64,000 nt of DNA, taken from Aradus depressus. Lineage: Eukaryota > Arthropoda > Insecta > Hemiptera > Aradidae. Every line of letters begins with the position of its first letter. The first letter of the stretch is position 1. Shown one piece after another: positions 33,871 to 46,900 of the stretch. The notes beneath the pieces were generated by a model, which searched no databases, was not told the origin of the DNA, and worked only from the letters and a program-made list of their open reading frames with translations. A program made the position numbers and the translations under genes. Where the stretch lies: contig OY759221.1 of NCBI GenBank assembly GCA_963662175.1, positions 26,957,027-27,021,026 on the forward strand, in the 5' to 3' direction.

Positions 33871-34602
33871 GAATATTGAGGGTCAGTCAAAGATGGAAAA
33901 AAAAACACTATTCAGATGCCAACGTTTCGATATATTTTATATCATCATCAGGGCCTACAAACATGGGGGGGGGAAATCAAGATTAAAATCAAAAATAAAC
34001 AAAAAAAAAAAAATTTTTTTTGTTGATAAACATTACTGAACGTTAAAAATACACTATAACAAGTTAAAAATAAATGAATAATTACTAAACATTAAAATTA
34101 AATATGAATACATTACTAAACATAAACATTAATAATGGAAATAGACAAATAGGTGGAACATAATAAAGAGTAAACATTAAAATGACTTACTATGAATAAG
34201 CAGGGTTGGGGAGAATGGGGTACATGTCTTCTCCCCAACCCTGCTTATTCATAGTAAGTCATTTTAATGTTTACTCTTTATTATATTCCACCTATTTGTC
34301 TATTTCCATTATTAATGTTTATGTTTAGTAATGTAATCATATTTAATTTTAATGTTTAGTAATTATTATAGTAAGTCAGTTTCAATTTTTAACTTGTTAT
34401 AGTGTATTTTTAACGTTCAGTAATGTTTATAAACAATTTTTTTTTTTTCTGTGTTTATTTTTGATTCTAATCTTGATTTCCCCCCCCCCCCCCCCCCCCC
34501 CCCCCATGTTTGTAGGCCCTGGTGATGATATAAAATATATCGAAACGTTGGCATCTGAATAGTGTTTTTTTTCCATCTTTGACTGACCCTCAATATTCCT
34601 AA
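33871..34602. repeat. 730-bp near-perfect hairpin with paired CTGATGAT modules
   Basis: The arms of about 350 bp are almost perfect reverse complements, meeting at about 34216-34230 (AGCAGGGTTGGGGAGAA / TTCTCCCCAACCCTGCT). The outer parts carry CTGATGATGATATAAAATAT, then ATCGAAACGTTGGC (minus, 33951-33918) and CTGGTGATGATATAAAATAT with the same continuation (plus, 34519-34552). A poly-C run of about 24 bp sits in the right arm only. It lies 130 bp beyond the MICALL stop. Confidence 0.9.
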
Positions 34603-34733
34603 AATTAGAATCCACAGTCGCTAATCAACATCTATACAATTTTAATGTTTACAAGGTTACAACCGACATTTAATCACTTCGATACTATTTTTATAATTAC
34701 TATGTTGTTTTTTCCCCTACATTTTTGCGGATA

Positions 34734-34984
34734 TCACAAATGTTTAGTCATTTTATGATGAAGTGTGTACCATTTTTTCTTTTTCTTCCCGTTTCCCTTT
34801 GATTCGGGAGACAATTTTTCCGATTCGTCAAAATCTTTATCTAAGTCAAGGTTGGTTTTTGACGAGTTGAGAGCGCTATTAGACGACATTACTGATGGAT
34901 GTTTGTCTTTCTTCTTTTTCTTATGTTTCTTGCTACTACTTAGGGTTGATTGTGAACTTTCCACCTTATCTTCACTCGTCAGGG
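34734..34984 (-). CDS. Mical-like: MICALL last exon (stop codon)
   Basis: 251 nt after TTTATAG read LTSEDKVESSQSTLSSSKKH, then alternating Lys-rich and Ser/Asp-rich text, and end LHHKMTKHL at the stop 34734-34736. It joins exon 36833 in phase 1. Confidence 0.88.
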
Positions 34985-37900
34985 CTATAAACAAAGAACT
35001 AAAATAAAGGACGAGTATTATTCAATTGTTGTTAGTAGTGACACACTTATAAAAGCCATAACCATACATAGAAGAACAATAAACAAATATGTTAACAGAT
35101 AAATGAGGAAGGTTAGATAAAAAGGGAAGTCCAGGTTCTGTTGTACAAAGAAAAAACACACTTTTCGATAACTATTCATTTCCTTCCTTAGTGCCTTATT
35201 TTTTACTCCATTTTATTTTATTTATTTAAAAAAAATATATATATATATATTAGTTATTGTTATTATTTTTTTTCTTCTCTTGTTTATATTTCACATATTG
35301 TGACCTGATGAAATGATGACCTGATGACCTTAAATTAATCTAAAAAACTGTATCTACTGTATTTATTAGTATTATTATATTTGTACTCATATATATTTTC
35401 AAGTATTTATTTATTCATTTCATTTTTCAGTAGTATAGTTATTACTAATCGTGTCACGACACTAAAAGTTAATAGCTGTTTATATAACTAATTTATAAGC
35501 TATCTGAATATGTTATTGTTTAACGGAAATAAATATTATATTTATAATGACTTGAGTGGACACTATCTGACTCTATCGCAGATACAAACCCAGGCTAACA
35601 CCTTCACCATACAAATCCACTCAAGTCCATTATAAGGCCCTGAAGCAGGAAATAAATAGTTTCTGAACCGTTGGCCAAATACTGAGTTTTTAATTTACAC
35701 GACAAAACCTCGACTTCACAACACTCTAAAGATACTGTTGACTCTATCAATGCCTGTTAAGTAAAACGTTATGCACACAAAAACATGAAAAAATGCCTAA
35801 GGTTAATTTAACATCTTAGACTTAAATAAAAGAAATATATCCAAGAGCCAAGACAAGAGAGAGGTTAGATATGAGCTCTGGATCAACCAGCGTTGGGAAA
35901 ACTACGGCACGCCAAAGGATGAAAATTAAAAACTATTTTTCCATGCAATAGTTAACTAAGTTGTTTGGTAATGATGGGAGTCCGCAGGATAACAAGAAAT
36001 ATGAATTAAGTCCACTCTCTTCTTCATACTAAGGGGCCATTCATAAATTACGTAAGGCTTTTTTAAAGCTAATTTGACCCCCCCCCCCCCCCCCCCCCTT
36101 GATGAGAAATTTTCGTAAGAAATGATCGTATTGATAAAATAAAAGACAGTTTGAGCAGCATTTTAAATAATAGTGGATGTAAATATCCAGACATGTCAGG
36201 TATAATAAATAAATGATACTAAAATGACAATTATTTTTCAAAATTCAAGGAATAGGGAAATCCTTAGTCAGCGAGACAATAGAATAAAAAAATGTCTAGA
36301 AGTACTGAGACCATATGATTTCTGTAGGATTCAATACTGAATTTGAGAACTAAGTACAGATGGCGCTATCCAATAGCGCCATTTCTTGGCGCGAAAGTAG
36401 TAGATTTTAAATTCAAAAACTTACATAAGATCAAATTCTTTACCCCCCTCCCCATTAGTAATATTGAGCTAATCCCCCCCTCCCCCCTAAATGCCTTACA
36501 TAATTTATGAATGACCCCTAAGGCGGTTTAAAACAACCTATTTAATAAATAGACACTATGAACTCACTTAACTTTTATATTATATTTTATTTATATCCAC
36601 AAATTTTTTTGTGAACTTGTACAATATGAAAGTTAAATAAGTTTTTTGTTTTCATTAATTTTATTACCTTTCTACTATATCGACATAGATGGCAGAAATG
36701 TATTCGGACAGGGAACATAGTTGTTAATCGAGAGTTTTAATGGGAATCCCGGTAGATATTAAACCGAATAAATATGAGTAAATACACGCCCTCTTTACAC
36801 TAAGACATGTTCACAAAACAACATAAAATTACCTTGTGTGAACCTATTTAGTTGTTTGTTAATACTTTTATCCTCCTCAGCTTCTCGAAGTCGATCCATC
36901 TCCAGACACTGGACTATGGCGTCTCTTCTTTCGACCACTTCAACAAGTCTGCGCAAAACAAAACAAATTAGAACTCAACAATATTTTTTTATAGGAAAAT
37001 ATGTGCTGTTTGTTAATCTCTACTCAAAGGTAGTCAAAAAAATTAAATAAATTATAATTCTCTCAACTAAAAAACTGATTTTACTGAGAATTTCGAGGTA
37101 TAGCACTATTTCTATCATATTTCAAATATCAGCCTTCAACCGAACATCGTGTTTACTGGCTTTGTTTTTAAAACCAACAGATGTGAAACTTTTGCGGTCT
37201 TTAACTTTTGAAAAGAAGTATAGACATAATTCTAGTAATAAACGGAATGAATATCCAAATAAACAAAATAATTACTAGAAATTATTGAATTTTTTAAATC
37301 CCCAATTTTTATTGACTCATTTTCCTTACAGCCCTGGAAAATATGAAATTATCCACATATTGAGCTTCAAATAATAGTATATCAGTTTTTCACGTGAATG
37401 AACAATTACTGGTAAGATCAGGTCACCGTTTCGAGAACTTTAAGTTCTTTATTTACAACTGTATACACATTTTTATTATTATTTTTTTTTAAATTTTACT
37501 AGATCAGCATATTACATGCTATGCTACTAGGTATAAATATAGACATAAAAAAAATAAAAATATAAAATAACAGATTGGTGTCGTCTCATCTTAGGTTAGG
37601 TTTTATGACTCATGCCCGGGCTTTAACTACGAGGTCATATCGCCTACTACCAGAGCGCTCTTTCGTCACTCTGGTGGACATGAGCCCGACTCTACTGTGG
37701 GAGTCCTAAATTTTGCCTACCCTAAATTTTTTATTCATCTAGGGTAGGGGTCTTTAACGAGTACCTGACATCGTACAGGCTCGGGACCATCGCTTACCGT
37801 CCCATCCGAAGGACGGCGTGCTTAAGTTTATTTTACCTCCCAGATAAAATAAACTAAGGGCCTCGGTCGGGCTACGAACCCACGACCTTGAGCTCAGAAG

Positions 37901-40900
37901 TCAAGCACGCATACCACTGAGCTACTCGTCGTCTCATCTTGAGAACCACCTAGGACTGCTTATAGAACTGAACAAATAGATAAAAATAAAAGATGAAAGT
38001 AAAAGATAATTCCGAGAATGGCTAACAATTATGAAAGTAAACTTGAACACTTGGTCTCTAAGGGAGGATGTCTTGAGGGAGCCGTGGCTTTAGTCATGGG
38101 GCTGGAGTAGTCTTCCCTAGATCATAATACGATTCGGATTTAAGGGAATCCAGAAACTTCTTGGTAACCCTCTTCACGAAGTCCTCAACATATGACATGC
38201 CTAGTTCTTCGTGAAGCTGCTTGTTCCTCACGAACCATGGCGCATTTACTGCCGTGCGCAAAACTTTATTTTGCAGCTTCTCAAACCATTCAAGTTTTTT
38301 ACCAGATAGTAGCCCCCAGACCGAGCATGCATACGTGTATAGAGGCCGAATGATGGTCTTGTATATGAGAAGGCTGCATCTTGTCTTGAGCCTATAGGCC
38401 TATTAATTAGATACAAGATGAAGAGCCATGCGTAGGCCTGGTTCAACTTCGTGTTGGTATGTAGTTTCCAAGTAAGACGTTATACACAAAAATAAATAGG
38501 ACATGTCAATGTATATTTAAATCTGGGAGGAGGTAAATCACGCAATGGTGGTACTGCACTCTATATTCAACTGGACTTTTCTAAAAGAAAATTATAAATT
38601 TTGAAACGCTAGCACTTCTGGATGATTTTTGAAACAGCTGACTCATACCCGGGCTTTATCTATGAGAAATATGCAGCCTAAAATACATGAAACCACCATT
38701 CTCCTTTAGCAGATCTGTTTTATATTTACCTTTGAATAAGTTTCTCTTCCATTTCCTTGTCGGAGTCTGTCTTGTTGGCCTCAGGACGCGACATAAGACA
38801 CCGAATCTGATACTCTAGTTCCGCATGTTCTTCTTCTAGGTTGTGTTGTCGTCTACTGAAAACAAAATAAACATTATATAAAAAGGTAATACTTTTCAAA
38901 AACTATATAAGGAGGACTTTCTTTAATTGGAAAAATTAAGTAGTTGTGAGATCAGCTGACTACATATTTTGGGTTATTTAGTTCACATTATGTAATATAT
39001 ACAGGTAGCTCAATGATATGAGTGTTTGTCTTCTGAGTTCAAGATCATGGGTTGCGAACCCACGATCTTGAGCTCAGAAGACAAGTACGCATACCACTGA
39101 GCTACCGGCGCCCTCTGGATATTTACATCCACTATTATTTAAAGCTTGGGTACAAGCTGCCTTTTATTTAATCAATACGATAATTTCTTACGAACATTTC
39201 TTATGAGGGGGGGGGGGGAGCAAATTAGCTTTAAAAAAACCTTACGTAATTTATGAATGGCCCCTTATGAGGTGGCTTATTTTCAAAACTCCAATAACTC
39301 TCTATGGAAATATTTTGATATGAAATTTCATAAGTGTATCAAGAAGTTCTTTAGTAAGACACCTACTGACTTTCAACCAAATCTGACGAAAGAGTGCTTA
39401 GAAAGAGAGCGGACACTTAGTTTGTTTTCGAGTTGATGAAGTACCTACATTGTATATTCTGTGAATTGAATAATATGAGAATACTTACAGGTACATAAGT
39501 TCCGCCTGTTTTCTGAATAGTTCATTTTTCTCATTAACCAATTCAAATAATTGAAGGACCAATTCTTCTATATATGGCGAGATACTGGTTTCTGTGGACA
39601 AAAAATATTTATACATTTTAATTTTAAATTAAAACAAAAATTTTTGAAATGAAGTAAATACACAACACAAATACAAATTTTAATAATATTAGACTTATTA
39701 GTCGAAAAAAGAATATGTATTTCCTAAAAAATTCCTGTTATTTGTGCAAAAACTCCATGCGCATGGATCTTCAATTAAATAAGATTCAAATGGATTTCTA
39801 AATGCTATCACTAGTTATAATTATGAAATAACATTTAAAAATAAAAAACTTACAAAAGCATACTGAGTACTTGAATGCTTTCATATAAGTCATAATGCAA
39901 AGAAATAATCCCTTTGGAGGAATAAACATGAAAAATATAACAAAATTATTTCAATTCAATGATTAAGTCCTTCATTGTACTTTACAATTATTTTTATTTT
40001 GTTTTCCACAGAAATTTAAGAGTTTTTTTGTTATTGTATATTCCAAAAATAATTAATACCCAATATTTGATGTTGTTAATTTATAAAATTTCTTGTGAAA
40101 AGCTCACAGAACATTTAAAAAGTAATAATAATAATAATAACTGTTAACGGTATTAGTCCTTTTTAATATGGATAATATTAAGGATTAATATCTGTTTATA
40201 AGTTCAGTTGCCCTCTGGCCGGACTACAACTAAAAATCAATGGGGTGCACTTAAATAAATTAACGTTCGATCAATATTTTCTAGCCTCATTTTGAAACAG
40301 GGAATATACCAAAAAGAGAAAACTAATATTAGTTCACATTTTAATTGACTCAATTTTGTGACATCCCAATTTTTATTTCAAATTATACCTAATTAAATTT
40401 CATGGTAACTAATTATTGTTAACTTGCATAAATAAATTAGAGTTTAAATACTGAGTAGAATTTAATCTAGGAGGCAGTCCAGGGGAAAAAAAGCATTATT
40501 ACACATTACTATTCTAATCTTGACTACCTTCTCCATGTTAGCAGGTTCTGATGATGATAGAGAATATATCGAAACGTTGGCGATTGATCCTCGAACCGCC
40601 TTAAATTAATTTTTAAATGATTTGTTCAAAACCGTCTATTGAGTTAAAAAAAACTAATGAAAAATATAACTAGTTCAATACTTATCTATGTACACACTAT
40701 CTACCTACTATGAGTTAACTGCTATAAATAAATCATCTAGAGACAAATATCCATTACGCTCCTCAATTATTTTTAGCAATTATATATATATATATATATT
40801 GTTTTAAGAAAAATAATTGGACATTTCAAAATTCCTTTCAACTCCATAGTACCTCCATTCCAGCTACCACAAAATATTTGAAAACAAAAAAAAAAAATGA

Positions 40901-43900
40901 GTTAGTACACTTTTTCGGCTTGTTTAATTCACTGAGATATCTGACAATTGTATGCAACCAATTAAATAATTGGGTGTATTCTCTCAGCGCCCTATTTCAA
41001 TTAATTATTTTACAAATCGACAAGCTTTCCCATTCATCTTCAAAAGGTAATCAATACCTATGTTTGAAAAAAAAGTGTCATCTACGAAATTAAAAACAAA
41101 AGTAATCGATTATTCTTCGATTCAGTCATTGTTAAAAATATATATTATATTGGAGGGCGCCGGTAGCTCAGTGGTATGCGTGATTGACTTCTGAGCTCAA
41201 GAACGTGGGTTCGTAACCCGACCGAGGCCCTTAGTTTATTTTATCTGGGAGGTAAAATAAACTTAAGCACGCCGTCCTACGGATGGGACGTTAAGCGATG
41301 GTCCCGAGCCTGTACGATGTCAGGTACTCGTTAAAGACCCTTACCCTAGGTGAATAAAAATTTAGGGTAAGCAAAATTTAGGACTCCCATAGTAGAGTCG
41401 GGCTCATGCCCACCAGAGTGACGAAAGAGCGTTCTCATAGTAGGCGATATGACCTCGTAGTTAAAGCCCGGGCATGAGTCATAAAACCTAACCTAACCTC
41501 TATTATATTGGAATTGTATATGTATACATTGTTGGAAAGTAAATCCACAAAATATTAGAAAGTATCTACCCAATTTATGTTAGAAATAAGACAGAAATTA
41601 GGTACTAGATAGAAACATACAGTATTCATTCACTTTTCAATTTAAAAACGTAAACAATTTAATTCAATTCACGCTAAATTGATTTCTTAAATTTACATTT
41701 ACAACCATGAGAATCTAAAAAAATTCTTTGTATTGTTGATTCATTCTTTTAGCAAATATTTCAGAAGATTTTACTACCCTAGCAACTAATGTAAATTTAA
41801 TATTGACTTTTAAAATTTAATGTTTTCGTGGAATGCACTTCAAACAGTATTTTTACCCTGACTGACGTCCGTCTGTGGACTACGATGACGAGGGAATGAA
41901 TAAAGAAAGTGACACGAAATATTGAAAGTGGGTCAAATAAGGGGTTGACTCAAAAAACTAATAACTGCCGATATAATGAATTTATTGACAAAGTTCCTGA
42001 ATAAAACATACATTAATTTTGAGTCAAATTAGCCGCAGAAGAAAAGAGCTTAGGAGATTTAAAAATTAAATTATTTAAAATAATTTGAGCTGGGGAAATA
42101 CATTGCCGGTGACTCACCGACATTTTTTTATATATTATATTGAAATCCACAAGCATAGTTCTTTATTTTAGACACTGGACTAAAAAAAATGCATCCTCAC
42201 TGCAATTAACAGGAATGAATACAAAAAATGAAACAGTTTCGTGAAAATAAACCTATATTAAAATAAAAAACTATAGTAGTTCAGAACATTTGAAAATCAC
42301 TTCTGCGGTCAGTAAGAGTAGGTAGCAATATCTGGAAACCAGCAGATTTCTAGCTTTGACAGTTGAAAACACAGATTCGCAGACAGGCCTTGTTGTACAA
42401 TTCAATAATGTCAATCATTTTTCATATCGGTATCATCCATAGTGTTCAAATTCAATGGAAAAAAACAAAACATTTCGAATACATTTGTGATTATGCAATT
42501 ACGAGTTAAATAATCATTAAATCCTATCCATATGATTGTCTTGATGACTCCAAATATCGTCTTGAATCCACTATATAAAGTTCTTTCGAAAAATAACATT
42601 TTCTCAAATGGTTGCTTTTCACCAAATGTCTCTTTCAAAGCTCCAGTTTTTCCTTGAAGGCAACAAACTTCTTCCCACTCTCATACAAAACAGTTACAAA
42701 TGCTTGAATCGAATTGATGAGGATATTCAAGTGTGAGAATATATTTGCGATATGTAGTGGACTGATCTATGTTGTCCAACTAACCTTTTTCATCTAAAGT
42801 TAGTGTAAAATTCTCGTCCCTGCGTATTCTAGAATTTCATGTACATAAAATACGTATAAAACAATTTACCGTTGAGCCAACTAATACCTCCACTAGTCTG
42901 TCTATATCTCTACTAGGGAAGCATAACCCCCAGTTTAAGAACTACTGTTTTGAAGGGAGAGTAGAAACACAGTTTCGAGCTGGATAAGTACTTTTCCGGT
43001 CATTTACCAATGAATTTTATTAGTAGAATGTTGAGTAATTTTTTTGGGGGTTTCTAGTCTTATATAGGCAAAAATGACAAGTCTTTACTTATGAAGACTC
43101 TAGGTTGCCAACTTTAGGTCTCCAATTTACTAGCAACAAAAGTAATTAAAATTAAAATTTTTAGTTCGTCTATTTTCAATGTATTGTTGTTTCATGATGA
43201 TTATAGTTTAAGTACTAAGTGAAAATAATTTTAAAAATAATATTAAAAAATAACACACTGGAAAAATATATATATTTTCTACAATAATGTATAATCCTTC
43301 ATTTGTTTTTTAAATAAATAAATTATACAATCAAAAATGTATTTGAATAAAAAAAATCATCTTACCGCTGAACAGATCTGTAAATGATAAAATTTAACTA
43401 GACAAATAAATAGAATGAATGAAACAAAACTTTATTTCTGAAAATGAACGAAAATAATAATACTAACCCGTATCAAATTTTTCCCTGATTTTTTGTTCCA
43501 AACTAACTCCTTGCCTTTCGAGACCCTGTTGTTTGATCTCTATGTCGTCCAACTCTTGTTTGATACTGTGGATGGGCATGGGTTTGACGGGACGCCGCTG
43601 CGCATTGGGGGCTGGAGGCGCGGGCGCCTTCTTCCTCTTCCACTGTCCATATGTGCTTTTGTGAGGATTCAAGCTCCCACTATCTGTACAACACAAGACA
43701 TCACCTATATTATACAAAAAGAAAAATATAAGATATACAAAGTTTAGTAACATTCATTGCAAACTAAGGAACATATTTTTTTTCAGTAACAAATTAAACG
43801 AGGGAGCAAAAGAAAGCAGTGTAAGACGGGTCGATCCGATCGTCACAGAACGGATACGCAGTCCCTCAATAACACCTACCTTGACCCGAGCTGTACGACA

Positions 43901-46900
43901 GGGCGATGTTGCACCATCGTAAGGAGCACCCTTTTATTAAATTTACATAGAAAACTATCAAACTATTAATCTAATCGGTTGGAATCTTGCTGAGATATTC
44001 TATTATATATGGTTAAAAAAATTAAAAATAATAAAAATAAAATAGTGTTAGAAAAAAATACACTATAATACATTATTTAGAAAGAATAGTGTAACTTGTC
44101 AAAAAATATAGTTTCAGAATTCGTAAAAAAAAAAATAAGTAATCCACTTTGAAGAATTCGAGAAGTCATATCCCAAATACTTGAAGAAAACGTTTTGACG
44201 GTTGTTTTAGATGGCAAATCGTATAAAATAGCGACACCCTGTATAATTTCAATGAGTGACGACATTACAAACGTGTTCTGTTAATGTATAATTCATTTTC
44301 TAAAAAAAGAATAAATATTGTTCTGGATCAAATAAAGTTGACTTTAGTTTCATCTTTAATTCCGAACTTATGAAGAATAAATAAAATATGCATAAAGTAG
44401 GTTGGAATAATGAAACGTTGGTTGGAAAATGAATGAAGTTTTATCTTATTCTATTTGAATGGGCAGATAATTTGTGATATGTCCTAGGTGCTTCAAAAGT
44501 GTTTTTAATTTTTCAAAAATAAAAGTAGTATTAAACGCCTTAGTGTCGGATATACTATAGGAGCTAAGTGCCTCCATATTGGTCATACTGTTAAACACCA
44601 CGTTTTATAGGTTAATTTTTAAGATGAAAATAAGTAAACAGAAACACTTTTTTTTTTTTTTTTATACCACTTTTCCAATGACTAAGGCAGTGTAAGCAAT
44701 TAACTATTTTTGAAATATCATTTCTATAGTAAGTTTTATATACTTTAAAATATAATAAAGAAAAAAAAAATCTTCACCAGATATTTTGCGATGCATGTTT
44801 TGGGAGTCCTTATATCTCTTCTCGAAGGGAGATGGTGAGGTTGTCTCCAGTTCCTGGTAGGTGGAAGTGTCCGCACAGGAGGCTGAGGGTGAGGAGAGGA
44901 AGGACGACTCCTGGGACTGAGGGCAGTCCTCCCCTAGAAGAGGGTCCAGACCTCGATCTCCACAACTCCACGAGGATGACCACTTCTTCACCGGGGTACT
45001 CTGGTGGATCAGAACCTCCGTCTCCACTGAACTCTTTCTTCCCCCTGATTTCATCCCAATTAGGTCAACGTCTGCCTTATTCCCAAATTCGTCCCCTGCA
45101 TTGTCATCTTTTCTATTGACAATATTCTTTCTTTCATCAATAACACAAACAGTGTTCTTTTCCGTCTCATATTGTATTTCTTTTTCTGCCTTCAAATTTT
45201 CTAATTTGTCAATAATATTAGAAGCTTTAATTTTTTCTGCATCATCTATCCATTCAGCAATTCTCTTTTCTTCGAATATTTCATTTGGTTCTAGAGTATT
45301 CTCAACATTTTCCGTTTTATTTTCAGTTACGTCAATTTCTGTATTTTCTAATGAATCTGTTTTCTCAGGAACATTTTCTTTTATTTCAGAAATTGTCTTT
45401 TGTGTTTCCAACTGTTCAGAAGTGACTTCCTCACAAGGTTTTTCACCAATCATTTTAACTTCTTCTTCTTTCTTTTCACTGTCAATAACTTCAGTTATTT
45501 TCGTATCTTCTATTATTAATTTCTTAATATCATCATCAATTTTTGATATCTCAAGAGCAACTGAATTTTCCAATGGCACATCTTCGGGATCTTGAGCAGG
45601 CACATCAATTATCGACAAAGGTTCCACAACATTGGTAGTGGAGGATGTGTCATCTGCAAGTTTTGAGTCGTCTTTTGTCTCATTTTCCGTTTTGAGGTGG
45701 AATTGAGGTTTTGTAGGAGGTAAAGGAGCTCTTCTCGTTTTACGAGATCGTACACTCTGCAATAAACAAAGAAAAGATACATTAATACTTCTATTCCATT
45801 CAAGCTTATTAATTTAATTAACAATTCGGTACAATCCTTTTCCATAAATGAAAGGAAACAATTTGTACAAAAGAGAATCAAACGACAGCAACCTTACATG
45901 CTTCTAATGAGCGTCTGTATGGAACCTTACGCTTTGGATACGTGAACAAGCAATTTTTAGGTAAATCAGGAATGCCATAACATAGGTATGAGTACAACAA
46001 ATGTTTGATAATTTTTCTATATATCTTCTTAATAGATTCATCAGGGAGACATTTCCCTATAATTAAGTTTTGATGATACTTTTTCTTTGAGATAATCCTC
46101 AAAAACAAACCGCTCAGGTGCTATATAAGGAAGCCTCTACATTTCTGTGATTTGTGTCGATAAAGTGGAAAGCTAATAATATAGATGGGGGCCATGGTGG
46201 CCGTGCGGGCTAGAGCATAGGGCTTTGGTCGCATGGTCTCACCATGGTTTGCGGGTTAGAATCCCGTCCGGGAGTGAGTTTTATTTCGTAGATAACTCCC
46301 TCCCGGGGCCATGATGTCGTAAATAACTCGATAATAACACATTGACATGGCTAATATGCACCGTACGTAAGAACAAAAAAAAAAATAATAATAATAATAA
46401 ATAATAATAATATAGATAAAAACAAAGAATTTGTTTAACTTTTATAGTTAGTTATTTATGACTCATGCCCGGGCTCCAACTACGAGGTCATATCGCCTAC
46501 TTTCAGAGCGCTCTTTCGTCACTCTGATGGACATGAGCCCGACTCTTCTGTGGAAGTCCTAAATTTTGCCTACCCTAAATGTTTATTCACCTAAGACAGG
46601 GGTCTTTAACGAGTACCTGACATCGTGCAGGATCGGAACCATCGCTTAACGTCCCATCCAAAGGACGCCGTGCTTAAGTTTATTTCACTTCCCAGATAAA
46701 ATAAACTAAGGGCCTCGGCCGGGTTTCGAACCCACGTTCTTGAGCTCAGTGAGCAAGCACGCAAACCACTGAGCTACCGGCGCCCTCCTTAACTTTTATA
46801 TTGTCTAATTATATAAAAATATAAACGTAAAGTGCACCGGTTTCGGCTTTACGGTACACTTTATGTATATATTTTTGTGAAATTAGTCAATATACAAATT

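Larger units (their letters stand above)
29741..34733. other. NOA1-MICALL intergenic interval
   Basis: No host gene was recognised. It holds the SINE-A at 29930, the Tc1 element at 30464, R3-like text near 32600-32730 and hairpin elements between 33555 and 34602. The span 30222-30463 and most of 32100-33500 are plain AT-rich sequence with nothing identified. The right half may include the MICALL 3' UTR. Confidence 0.55.

Noticed and set aside
34480..34505. Poly-C tracts (also near 36080 and 39211) as functional elements
   Set aside because: They are homopolymer runs of variable length inside repeat copies, probably slippage; lengths may also be unreliable in the assembly.
45101..45595. 164-residue plus-strand ORF (and similar ones at 49098-49592 and 48574-48942)
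   Set aside because: They are antisense to long Glu/Lys/Ser-rich MICALL exons, whose complements naturally lack stops.
45878..46108. Minus-strand ORF as a MICALL exon
   Set aside because: The neighbouring exons already join in phase 0 without it, and its text does not resemble a MICALL linker.
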